A stretch of 64,000 bases of DNA from NCBI GenBank assembly GCA_016859345.1, contig CM029131.1:4575320-4639319 (forward strand), written 5' to 3'. Both the position numbers and the translations under genes were made by a program. Under the pieces are notes generated by a model. That model was given only the letters and a program-made list of their open reading frames with translations. It was not told the origin of the DNA and ran no database searches. Positions 9,871 through 22,800 of the stretch are shown here, piece after piece; positions within the stretch are counted from its first letter, which is position 1, and each line of letters starts with the position of its first letter. The DNA comes from Istiophorus platypterus. Its lineage: Eukaryota; Chordata; Actinopteri; Istiophoriformes; Istiophoridae.

Positions 9871-12745
9871 CTACAGTGGGACAGATTAAATTGAGCAGTG
9901 AATTAGTCTTGAGCCCTCCACAGATGCCGTTTGCTCTGCTGTTACCAGTATTTCTGGCCTGAGACAAGCAGTGTGTTTCATTCTGTCTGGAATGATTAGT
10001 GATTTAAAGAGGTAAAACATTTCTGGCAGGACATTCTGGTAAAATGTGGGCTGCTGTGTAGTTGAATTTTCCTGAGGGTGGCAGCAGGATTCCCACTGGT
10101 GGTTTGGCAGTTGGATTTTTATTTATGATGATTGCAATATGCAGGTATAGGATTAAGTGCAGCTGGTAATACTAGATCAAGCAACCTGTATGATAAGCAA
10201 TGTTGTGAAGTGTGAAGTATCAATATCCTGATAACCCAGGATCCAAATTATCTGCTCTGGAAAAAAACAAACAAAAAAAACAAAACAAAACCTTGTGTCT
10301 CAATGTTTTCAGTGTGATTCACAAATCTAAATATGACTTTAACTATTTGTCATTTGGAAATACCACTTTAATGTTATACACGGACACCAAAGTAGTTCCC
10401 TAAAGAAATTAAGTAGATATTTTGGCAAATAAATGTGTTTGGTCTCTTGGCAACAGACAAGAGGATTGATACCACTCCCTCAATTGTACACCAACCTAAA
10501 AGCTGGACCCAGGGGAGAGCTAGCCTAGCGTAACGTAAAGACTGGAATCAAGGGAAAACAGATAGCCTGACTCTGTCCAAAGGTAAAAAAAAAAAACACG
10601 GCCACAGATACTTAGTGAGGCTTTGGAGATGCTGGTAGGGTCAGTTTGTTATTTGGCAGAGACCAGCTAGCTGCCTGTGTCGGCTTCCAGTTTTAATGCT
10701 AAGCTAAGCTAGCCGTCTTCTGGATCCTACAGACACGAGTATGGTATCGATGTTTTCATCTACATCTTTGCTGGAAAGTAGTAAATTTCCAAAAATGTCA
10801 ACATCTTTTGAGGTCTTTGAAGGACCATACTGGTGCCTTTGGCATGCTTTAGTTCATTTCCACATGGGGATGTCAAACTCATTTGCCAAACCAACCTTTA
10901 AATACAAGACACCCCTAAATTCACATTATTTTTGATAGCCTCTGTGCTTGGTTACATTCTAGGGATGCACGGCATTGCACATAAAACAACGTCCTCATGC
11001 ACGCACCATCAAAACAAATCCCCCCTGGAGAAAACTACAATACCATGCAATGATCATTTAAGTCTTGAAAAGTAAAGGTAATGAAACCATTAACTTTAAA
11101 TGATGACCTGTTTTAACCAAGTTAATCATCTCTGTAGGAAACCAATTTGTTGAAAGGTAAAACATCAGTCTGAAAGGTACTGAATCTTTTTTGGAAAATG
11201 GGAGACAGTGATTTGTGATAAATAATTTATGGGTGAAAAGATGTGAAACCAGTGATATGATCATCTAAAGCAGAATCAGCAGGGCACTGACACGACCAAG
11301 ATTATGTGAATAGTATTTTAGGTGTTTTGTATCTATCAAATATAACTTGGTGCCCACAGGCTGTACCTTAGGGTGCTGTGCTTCCAGAGCCTTCTTGCCA
11401 TCCCAGGCCCAGCTCCTCTTTGTGAAGTAGTTCACTGTGGCGAACTCGATGAGGGCAGAAAAGACGAAAGCATAGCACACAGCAATGAACCAGTCCATGG
11501 CTGTGGCGTAGGCCACTTTAGGGAGTGAGTTCCTGGCACTGATGCTGAGGGTGGTCATGGTCAGCACAGTGGTCACCCCTGGGTGCAAACAAAGGCCACA
11601 GTAAGTTTAAATTAGGTTTTACAAGCTGCCAAGAAACCAGCAACAGTCTCACCTCACTCCACAAAAGTGGGCACTTTAATAACTCTTAACTGCCTGCTAC
11701 TGCGGTCAACAAAATGATTATTCTCTCTGGTGTGAATGTCCAAGACAAGACTATTACACAGATAAATAAAAGGTTTACAAAAAAGAGTAAATAAGCAGCC
11801 TCACTCACCAAAGACAGTCCTTGCAGGAACGGATTCTCTGTTTAGCCAGAATGACACCTGGGAGAGGATTACAGTCATGAAGCAGGGCATATATGTTTGG
11901 ATGACGAAATATCCAATCTTCCTCTTCAGGTAAAAGTGGGCCATCATCACTGTGTACTGTCCTGAGGGGAGACAAGGAAATGAAAAGGATATAAAGTTAG
12001 ACAGGGTAAGTAAACAAGGTGAAGGGTTAGATGTCTCCTAATGATACGATATGAACCACACCAGGGTAAATATGGTTTTATACATAGAGTTATTGTTTTT
12101 AATGTGTGATTTTAGCTACTTAAAGCACAAAATATATTGTTTTTATCACTTAGGATGACATTAACATTACATGTTTATTTGTTGCATTTGAAAACTTATC
12201 TAATAGTGTCTGAAATTACTGTGATGTTGCTCAATCACTGTATAAAAAGGGCACAAATGTAGAGATAAATACTTTTCATGCTTCACCCAGCTAATATATA
12301 AATCCCTCCCGCTATTTCAGTAATGAAATAATCAGAGGCGTTGAAAACTGCAGCGTGGAGGTGGAACAGTTAAAAAATGAAGCTGGGATGAAGGGAACAT
12401 TTCATATTCAGTTGAACATAATGGCGAACTCCATTATTAAACTGAAAAATGAGCGCAAAGCGGCATTAATTATTGCGAGGACATGACAATAGATTATTAT
12501 GCAGTTAGTGTCAGGGATTCAACAATGGAGCGATGGCAGTTGGAGGTAAATCCAAAGGAATTGTAGGGATAGAGAGATAGAAAGAGAGGGGGCACAATAT
12601 TCAGTTAAACAACTGAAGATTGCATTTGAGGCTTTAAAAAATCCTCTTGCCGGCAGCAGTTTGTGACTGCAGGCGCTGGTAAACTGAAAAATCCAATGAC
12701 TATATTCCACACATTAGAGCACATGTACACGAGCTCTCTCTCTCA

Positions 12746-12802
<57 letters not shown>

Positions 12803-15800
12803 TAATACACAAGGCTTTCTCCAGGCAAAATCGGATTTTTGAACCTCCCTAATCCCTGGTTACAATCTGCATCCTGCCATCAGTGAGAGAAAGAGAGGGA
12901 GTAAAGCGGGGGGGGGGGTAAGGCTTCCTGTCCTGGGATCCTCACAGAGCTCTAAGCCCCGCCTACCCTGCCCTGCCAATCCAGGCGCTGACAGAAACAC
13001 ACATACACACATACACAAACACACACATGAAGCATGATTTCTAACTGCTGACAGTCACCACATACACACACACCTCAGCACTCACTCTAAGCCAGGAAGA
13101 GGGACACTCCTGCCACTGCTGCTAATCACTGGTGGGATGGAGGGCGGGTGACCGTGTGGACTTTTTCTATCATTTCCTCTTTTTTGTGTGTTGTTTTTCT
13201 GTTATTTAGCAGCTGTTTGTGGAATATTGATTCAAGATTCTTGATGGGATCAGCTGGTGCGCGAAGGGAAGAAGGAAATGCACTGCAGGCATCAACTGAC
13301 AGCAGCCAGAGAGTGAGGTAAATTTGGTTATTTTGCAGGTGCTCCCAGCTGAGGGTGAACAACCCACCATATACAAGATCTATCAGCATCAGCCACTGCC
13401 ATGCCTCGATCAGAGATCCCCAACACCACTAGTTCTTACTGCGACCCCACCGTCTGGGCCCTCTGACGCCCTCATGACTCCAGGCCATCTGGCTCGCAAC
13501 CACCACGTCGACTTCTACTGCTGTCGAAAACATCTGGACACGTCCAGGCGCTGCCAACCTGGGACGCCCCGGGGTCACCTTTGCCCTTGATGCATGGATC
13601 CCGACAGGACTGGGGGCAGAGGAATGAGGAGGAACATGTTCCCCTGGTGGATCTTACTGCTTTTCTCCCAAGGATTTGTATTTCACAATGTCGGAGGGGA
13701 ACTTCCGTTTATGTCGGGGAATAATGCCGCCATGCTGGTCAACTGGTGAGTAGAAATAGCAACAGTTTTTTCCTTTGACTGTCCTGCTTATTGACATGAA
13801 GTGAAAAAAAAAGTCCCAATGACTGAATATCCTCTGGAAATTTGTCCAGGTGTCTCTGATGATTTGCAAAGATGACAGAAAAGTAAAATTCTAAAGTAAT
13901 ATTCTTAAACAAATCCTATATGCCCCTTCCATCAGTAGATAGGGCTGTTGCTATAGTATACCTTATCTACTTTTAGATTCAGGTAGCTATTTTAGGAAAG
14001 ATACGGCTGTCTGAGACAGAAAAAGCCATGTCCTTAAAGATGTCATGTCCTTAAAAGAAAAACTTGTCGAGTAATCTCCTCCTCCGTGTCCTTAAATGGG
14101 AGTGTTGTCCAAGATTATACGTGCTAATTAAAGGGTTCCCAACATCACAACTACCCAATATTTTTATTTATGGAACTCCATAAATGAGCTTTCATGATTT
14201 ATATTCATTATCCACCAATCTCATAACAAATTTAATCCATGGAAAAGGCAAGGATGACCATTGTTTTTGTTGAGGCCAACAATCTGGAGCCAGGAGACAA
14301 GTTGTTACTGCCAAGAGTGACGACACAAGAAAGTGCAGACAGTTATTAATTGACTTCTGTTTTGAATTTCAGGTTTACAATTGCTTCATTACTTTGTCTA
14401 GACTCAATAAAACAAAGGGCAACTGTTACACTCATTTTAATCAAGCAGGGAAACAACAGTTAACTCCAGGTGAAAGCTCACTTGTCTCGCCTTTTATAGG
14501 AGCACAGACAAAAAGCTCCTGCCTTTCATTCTGACTGCACCTTATTTGGTTGAGTCCATTGTCCTTGTTATAAAGTTTTTATTATTTCTTGGAAGCTCAG
14601 CCATGGTAAACTTTTAGGGTTACATACTCTATCTTCTAACTGCCAGATCCTCTTAAAACTTTACATTATCAATTGTGTGAGCTGGCTCCTTAGACTTGTA
14701 TATATGTAAATACCACATCTAGTCATGTTGCAGGGACCTGCAATCAAAACAACTGGAAGTTGGAAGTTGTTGCTAGAGTTGTAAAAAAATGACGTGCAAA
14801 ATGTAGGTGCAGAATGAAGAAGGTGGAACCTGTTTTCACATCCATGAAAAAAGTGAAAGTGTCATATTTGGTGTATAAATGTTATTAGCAAGAGAGTTGA
14901 AGACATACTGAAAGTAAATTAACCTACTAGACTGAATTTGACCCCTGAGCTCGGAGTCATCAGCAATCTCCACCACTGATTTGGACAGTTTCCAAACAGG
15001 AGCTTTAAACTGCATGAATGATGATTTGCTGCCTTTAGTCCTTCGGCTAAATGGAATTCTCAGATAATGTTTAGCGTTTTGTTGTAATGGTCGGGACACC
15101 AGATGGTGGTTTGATAGGTTAGAGCAAACAAGGTAATGTTAAGTAAACAGTCAGACATATACATAAGTAAAAATGACCTTGGAAATTGACTTAGTGTTGA
15201 AGAAAATCACAGTGAATGTAGATGTCTGTAGAGAAATATGCAATGGTTCTCAAGAGAGGATAAAATATTATCTGCCTGGTCTTTTCCCAATCATCCATAT
15301 GAGTAAGAAAATAGTAGCTGGTGTTATTAAACAATGTCAAAGGAGCCCAGAAATGGTAGAATGATGCTCCTTATGTGGCCTAGGATGACAGGACTTCTTT
15401 TTAGCCTCTTACATTGAAACTTGAGAATTTGCACAATGCAGTAGACTGTGTCTCAATATTAGACGTAAATATTGTAATACGCAAAGAAGTAGAGTGAAGC
15501 ATCAAGGAAGGAAGAGAAAAAGAGGACTGCTAGCTAGCACGCACAGATGTAAACAATGCCTGTCTGAAAGTATGCAAATAAAGAAAAACAGCTTTGCATG
15601 TGTTTTGTCAGGACTTAAGGATACGCATGATGCATTTTGGTTAGTTAACATAACTTTGTTTACAATGAAGCCATCCACTAGCATCTAGTATTGTTATATT
15701 TTGCACAAAAAATACGAAATAAAAAAATGACATTTTAAAGTTTTTTATTCTAAGGAACCGTCTAGGTCGAGATTTCTACAACAGATTCAGAGTTGTTATT

Positions 15801-16750
15801 TAACACTTTCAGAAGACCTTTAGATTTTTACACTCTGTTTATGAGCATTTTTTTACTGTACACATAACATTGTAGAGATATTCCTTGACCCTAACATTTT
15901 ATTCGTTGTTACCCGAGACTGCAGCAACCAGTAGTTAAAAAAATGTTACAGTACGTTAGCCTGTAATCAACTGGTCAACTAACCGCAAACTGGTCAACAG
16001 GCCACCTGATCAACCATCCAGCAATTCAGCCCCAAGCCAAGCGGCCGTGCAACCAACGAACCCTTTAACCTTCTGCATAAAACCACTGGGTCAGCCAGCA
16101 GAGGCACGGTTGCTGTTGTGGTGCGTGAATAAAAAACAGGGGAAATCCACGCTTTTAATAATGATTCTACTAGAAACTGCAGGGAAGTGTAATACAGTTC
16201 CGTTTTACATAAGAGTATTAAGCAGATGCCTTTCACCGCCCCCACCCCCACCACCCCCCACGTGTCAGAGCAAGGCTGTCCAATTCCAACATACAAACAG
16301 ACACACACACACACACATTTCTCCTTCTATCTTCGTGAGGACATAAATTCAATTTTAAGTGAAACTAGTTTCACAATCTTAAACTTTTGTTTTTAATTAC
16401 GACTCTACTGTATCCTGTAGAACGCAGCCACATCCTTATTTAATGTCCCACTTTAACACCAGCCTGAAACGTAACTCACAGCCAGGGAATAACCCTGAAT
16501 TAACTAGGTCATTGGGCGTCCCATCAAAAACTTCCCACTATAAAGGTTTTTTTTCCATCATTGTGGGAAGAGCTGCACTTCTGAAGCTATATGTACATAC
16601 CCACAAACACACAGATACACTGAGGCCCAGACAACCAACCAATCCCTCACTGATCTGTGATGTCATCTTCTTATGCAAAAGCTGATGGGTGGTTGGATGT
16701 GGGGATTAACCCTAGGTCTCAGGTCTCTCTCTAGCTCTATGTGTGTGAGG

Positions 16751-16812
<62 letters not shown>

Positions 16813-19800
16813 ACGCGCCTGGGCTCATGTGGGGATAAGTGTTGTTTGACAGGGCTGTCCGGGCCTGTAGACAGCTGGTTGTGTGAGGGATAGGCTACTC
16901 TCCTCCACCAGCCTCCACTCATTGACTCTGATCTCCTGATAATGTTTCCCACATTTACTCTCTGCCTCGCACGCCCCATCTCTCCTCGCAGCGTTTATCT
17001 TTTCTAATCTAGAATTAGTTACATCACGTTACTTGGTATTACACTTTTCATGCATCACATAAAGTATGAAATTACTCAGGATAAAGGTATAGAAGACAAG
17101 TGAAGAATAAGAGTAAAATAAGGATAACTGTTACTGTGCTATGGAGGTGGTAGAGGATACTTTCTGCAGGGTCTGGGTCTTTCTGCTTGATGTTTCTTAA
17201 GTTAATTAGAAAATGATAGGTTGTAAAAACAACAGATAGGGCCCCATTGTGCTGCAGCTGAGTCAGCCCTTTTTTAAATTAACAGGATTCTGGTGTGACT
17301 CCATCTTTGCCTCGTAGACCCATTACTTGCTGGGAGGAACCTATCTTAAAATGTTGTCAGGGAGATAACTGGGGGGATGATACACTAAAAGTCAACTGTG
17401 TGTTCTGTATAAAAAATGTTTTAAAATGCAGTATGGTCTTAGTACTTGTGATTATTTTTCAAATTTTACATTGCATAATGTGACAATTTCAAAAGGTTAA
17501 GATATAAAGGTTTTTTTCTGTATATTTTCTGATGTCAACAATACCCATAAAAAGCTCAAAACTAGCAATACTGCTCTCAGTCTCTCATTAGTTTCCTACT
17601 TCTCTGCCTTGTCTGTGGAACTCAGCCCCAAGCGCACTATATACAGCATAATACATTTCTAAGGAACTATTTTCAGAGTTGGGTTGATATTTGCCAACAA
17701 GTAACTCCAGCACCAAGTTTGTGTCTGTGGGAGTGACTGAAAATAAACTACAGTGGCCAACTGCACTAGATCTCCTTAAGTTCAAACTTAGCACAGTTAT
17801 AATTTAGCTTAAGTGTTTGCTAAGTGGAAATTTAACCGGTTTCACCATCTAAACAAGTTCTTACATAAAGATTAGTTGTGACTAAATCACTAACTGTTGC
17901 ATAGCTACTTGTACTAGCTGACAAACTAACAATAGCTTGGTATTATATGATATATCAAGACTAAGGAGTAAAAGAGGTAGTGTGAAATATGTGATTAAGT
18001 AATTAGTTGGAGACTTGGATTTCTTTTTTTTCCCCTTTTTGTAAATTCTGCGTTCTTTACCTATGTATATGTGTACACTCATAACAGACACACACCTCTG
18101 CTTGTGTGTATGTCCTCTGTGCCGGCAGTTTGTCCAATAAGATGGTACTGGTTGAGTCTGGAGCTGTCCTCCGCCACCTCCACGGACTTTGCAGCTCCCT
18201 GAGTCCAAGTATAGACGACCTCTGACACTGGATAGGCATCTGAGACAGAGTGAAACAGACAGGGAAGGATTAGTTGGAACCAATTTGTGTATTTATAATC
18301 ATTCATTTCCATTTTTAACAAACACTCAAAATGCATATTAAACATTCAAAAACAGCTTTGTGTCAACCACAGGTGATTATTAAGATATCGCAGGTAGTCT
18401 CATCCTCATATTATGCGGAGCTGCCCATGTGCTAGTTTGTATTTGAGCGAGGGTGCTGATGCAGAGTCTTTCTAGCATTTTTTGATTAGACAGCAGGCTT
18501 AAGGTCAAAAACAAATTTTTGCCTGCATGCCTGTGTATTTGTGTGTGTGGGTGAATATTTGAGTGTATTTTTGTTTAAACCACACCTCTAGGTCAGAGGT
18601 GAGCTCCACTGTCGGTAGCAACCAGCCTGAGTCAGATTAACTGCAACGTGTTGCATCACGCTTGTGATGAAAATCTGGTCTCAAACTCTGAGGCCTCTCC
18701 TGCTATTTCATTTATTCATGCTGAATCCTGTACCAACACTGGACATCAATCTATCATCTTATGGGGCCTGAAGAGGGAAAGATGAAAACTGTAACTCACA
18801 TGGAGAGAGGCATTCATCTTTCTGATATTTTAAATTCTTGAATGGCATGTTTGTCATTGGTACCTGTTGCATGCAATCCAAGTGATTGTTACAAAAGATG
18901 ATTTTTCGTGTCATTTATTCACTGCTGACGGTGACTATTGTCACCTGTTTCCAAAGCAGTCTTATATAGGGGTGTTTTGATGTATTTTCAAGGATGATTG
19001 GCAGAATCTTTAAGGATGAGAACAAGGAGAAAGCAGGCACTGAAAAGCTATTTGTGATTATTTCAATTCACATAAAATTTTGAAAAATACTGATGAAGAT
19101 CTTAAAAACATATTAGCATCTGAAAAACGGGCAAACTGAGGGGAAAATGCGAAAAGGAATTAACCGCTGAGAGGAACAATAATGAGAAAGGAGGGCTGCG
19201 TCAGCCCACTTATGGTAGATGCTCAATTTCATTTGATATTTATTATTTATTTTGATGTTCTCTAAAGGCTACAACTTAATATTGGCGATATGAAGCAGCT
19301 ATAATTATCTGCATTGACAAGTACTGCTTTAGGGATTTTAAGAAAAAAAAAACACTTTAGCAGATGCACAGTGAAATTTGCACAGTGAAGTGTTTTTTCC
19401 TCTTTGGGAAATTTCGTGTGGTGTGAAGTGGACAATTATATACATCTATGAATAGATCACAGGAAAAGCCAAAACTGCATTAAAATATTTAAATGTTTAC
19501 TGCTTATTTTGCTGACTTTCACAAACACCAGTTGACCCCTCGGCTTGGCCTTGTGTAACAGAGCTGGCATTGGTCTTGCCAGCACATATAATGTTACCTT
19601 GAGTGTTTTCATTCCAGTTGCTTACTTGGCAGCTGGATACAGTGGTATATGGTACAGTACATTTAGTGGTTAAATTAAGGCACTGTCAGGACAAAGGCCA
19701 AGACATTAATTGGAGGATAGTTAGATTGGAATAAGGGATTATTAGTGAATTTCATTATGCAGTGGAAGAGCTAAAGTCTTTGGCAAGCAAGATGGTGCAC

Positions 19801-22800
19801 CTGTGCCAACTTAAGTTTGCACTTAATGCTTTACCGCTCCCGCCTTGTGTTTGAGGCAAAGGGAGCTACAGCTGAGCCAAACTCACCACTTATTATACAA
19901 CCTCTTTGCAGTCTGACTGAAGCTGTCTAAAATCAAAGGGATCCAGAGGACTTCACTCAACAAACGGTGTTTTGTTTTTTTGTTTTTTTAATTAAACAAC
20001 ACTGTTACTGGCATATTAATCTTCACTATGTCATACATGTGATTCAAGATAGCATTACATTCCTTAAACACATTGGTTTAGTCCTCATTGTAAAAGCCTT
20101 TTCTCTTAAGTTCTCTCTTTATCCCCCAAGACCTGAACTGATGTAAAACTGTTGTTAACAAAGAAAACATCCTTATCCTTGAGGTTCATTGCTGTTCAGA
20201 TCTGGTGACTGAGGAGAAGTAATTCAGACATTAATGCCTTAGACAATGAAGAAGGAGAGCGAATGTCAAGTGATTCACTCATGTGATGACTCATTGGACC
20301 ACAGTTTATTGTTTTCCTGCTGCTCAGGGGCGCAGGTTTTGTGCATCTCACATCTGCATCTTTATCCGCTTATTATTATATCGTAGGAACAAGCAGTCTC
20401 TACACACCTGCCTGGCCATGAACACAAAGCTTTTTTTTCTCACAGAGCTGTCACTTGTGGCAATCAGGTGGTGATTTAAAAGAAACTAGTTTTCTTTAGC
20501 AATTTTTCCTCTGTCTCTATGAGTTGGTTTCACCCTGTGGCCTTTTACTGAGGTGGATTTTCTGTGATTGTCATGGTTGCCATGGTTTTCCAGTGGTTCA
20601 TCATGGACTTTTACAGCTTTTGTGTCTGATGCAGAAACAATTCCGGTGCTCCCTGCTGTGCCTCTGCAAATTTGTTGGTCACTGCATGTTGTGGCTCAAC
20701 TCTTCTCTACTAGTTTCTACTGTTTGTAACTCCCAAAGATGTACAGTAAAATAAGAAAGTGCTGCATTTTTAGTTGCCATTTCATGTGTTTCAAGGAAAA
20801 GGACTGCATATTGAATTAAATACTATATAACACTGGGTTCAACATTTGGACTATAAAGAATTACTCTAACTCCTCAGTGTATACAACAGACATGTTTGGC
20901 TGAAGACTGGCAGCTAAATTAGGATACAGGTACAATGGGCCAGAATAAGGGATTGATTGCCCTTTATCTAGGCCAACTTAAGACCGATTTATTGTCCTTT
21001 AATTGCATAATAAAGGAAAAGAGCTAAATCAAGTTAAAGTTAGCTGTTGATCTAATGATATTTCCAATAGCTGTTATCTATATTTTCAAAATATCCATGA
21101 GCCTACATCTTGGTAATTTTCTTAGTTTGTTATCCCACAGAAATAAATGTGGCATATGCGAACTCTAATGATGATGGAGGAAACAACCTTGCTATGTCTC
21201 CGCTAAAGGCAGCAAACTTCGGCTTAGCAGAGTGGCAGTAACTGCCATTACAGCCCTAGCTGAATTTGTATGATTTGGTATGGTTATTCTACCTTTAAAT
21301 TCCATATTTGAATCTCTGAAATTATATCTAAAAAAAATAATTTTAGCTTATAATAAATAATTGAAAGATAGAGATACATTTTATTGTATGCTATGGACCC
21401 GTATATAATAAAAATGAAGTTTATCTTTAAAAAAATGATAAAATGAATACCAGTTTTTGTTTGTGGATCCCGGACTTCACTGTCTCTGTAGTTTCTGCTC
21501 TCTGCCTTCATAGGGCAGCACTGAATTATTAGATCATGACACTCTGGAAAGGAGGGGAGGGAGAGATTTGGTGGCTTTTTTTTTTTTTTTTTCTTTTTGT
21601 ACACGGGGGATTAAGTTTGCCCATTTTTCATAACACCGGATGTTGTATCCCGTTGTCAGCACTGTAATAGAGGTTTACATAGCGTTAGGCCCCCTGAGGA
21701 CAGTGGATAAATCAGGAAGTGGTCAGTTCAGACAAAGCGGTCAGTTAGTCTCAAAGCTTCAGGAAAAAAAACAATGAAAGCAATTATCTACCACACAATA
21801 GGACAATTTAGCTTATGAAAATGCAACGTTGCTTTCGACATTTTATTTCAATTATACACTTGCACCTTTTGCCTGCAGGGCACTTCACCGGGGCAAGTAG
21901 GGTAGAGTTTGCCATGGGAAAAGCCCAGCAGCTCCTTACACCATAATTGGATTGTACTCAAAAGAGCGTCTCTTACATAGTGAGTGTGGGTGGACTGCGT
22001 CTCACAGAAATCTGGGGATAAGAGCCTCATCCTTTTAGCCCAAGAGGCTCCCAAGGTGTGGCATTTAGCCAGATCTGTCTTTAAATACCCCCCAGGGCCA
22101 CTCAAGTTTCTATACATGTCCTCATTGGTAGGACACACAGACAAGCCGTCCTATTAAGAAGGCATTGGGGAAAACCCTCCTGATCATTGGCTTAATTAGT
22201 TGTTTGGGAAAAGGCAGTAATCTTCTCATTTTTCTCTCAACCTCTTCCTAAGTTTTTAATAGTTGTTGCAAGGATGGACCATAAAATAAACCATACTATA
22301 ACATGTGACTGTTGTCCAGGAACATACAGTCTGGGTACAGTTTAAATCTCCCCTGAGAAAAATCCTCTGGCTAACTCCTTTGACTTACTGCCAGTGAAGC
22401 AGCATGTTAATCTTAGTCATAGTACATGTGTATGTTGTGTCTTTTAATTATTAAATAAATGCACTAGGAGCTACATGCTGCATTACGTGCCACTTATATG
22501 TAATTTATCGGAATAGTTTGTTGATTTAAAACAGGTTAAAGGGAGACTATGCCACCTTAGATAGAAGAAATAACACGAAGTGGTAGCCAAAGTGGCCGCA
22601 GTTCGGGAAAAATCTGCACAGTCTTGCTATGAAAGTGAACTTTTACAATCATGAATTTTAATATAAGACAGGCAAACTCAGCAATCCAGATAATGACTGC
22701 CAAAGAAACAATGCATTAATTGCACATAGTTGCCTAAAATAATCTGTTATTGTTCTCTAAATCTAGATTGTATGACTTACTGCATTAGAGTGAATGCTAC

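Larger units (their letters stand above)
11962..18095 (-). other. gabra5: gabra5 intron between loop-C exon and M1 exon
   Basis: About 6.1 kb. Contains the CT/CA array at 12733-12801, a GC-richer block at about 12900-13745 with a plus-strand exon-like end, and the long GT array at 16754-16811. The rest is AT-rich with no coding similarity I can recognise. Confidence 0.8.

Noticed and set aside
16737..16979. Thr-His repeat protein frame
   Set aside because: Pure artefact of the GT microsatellite.
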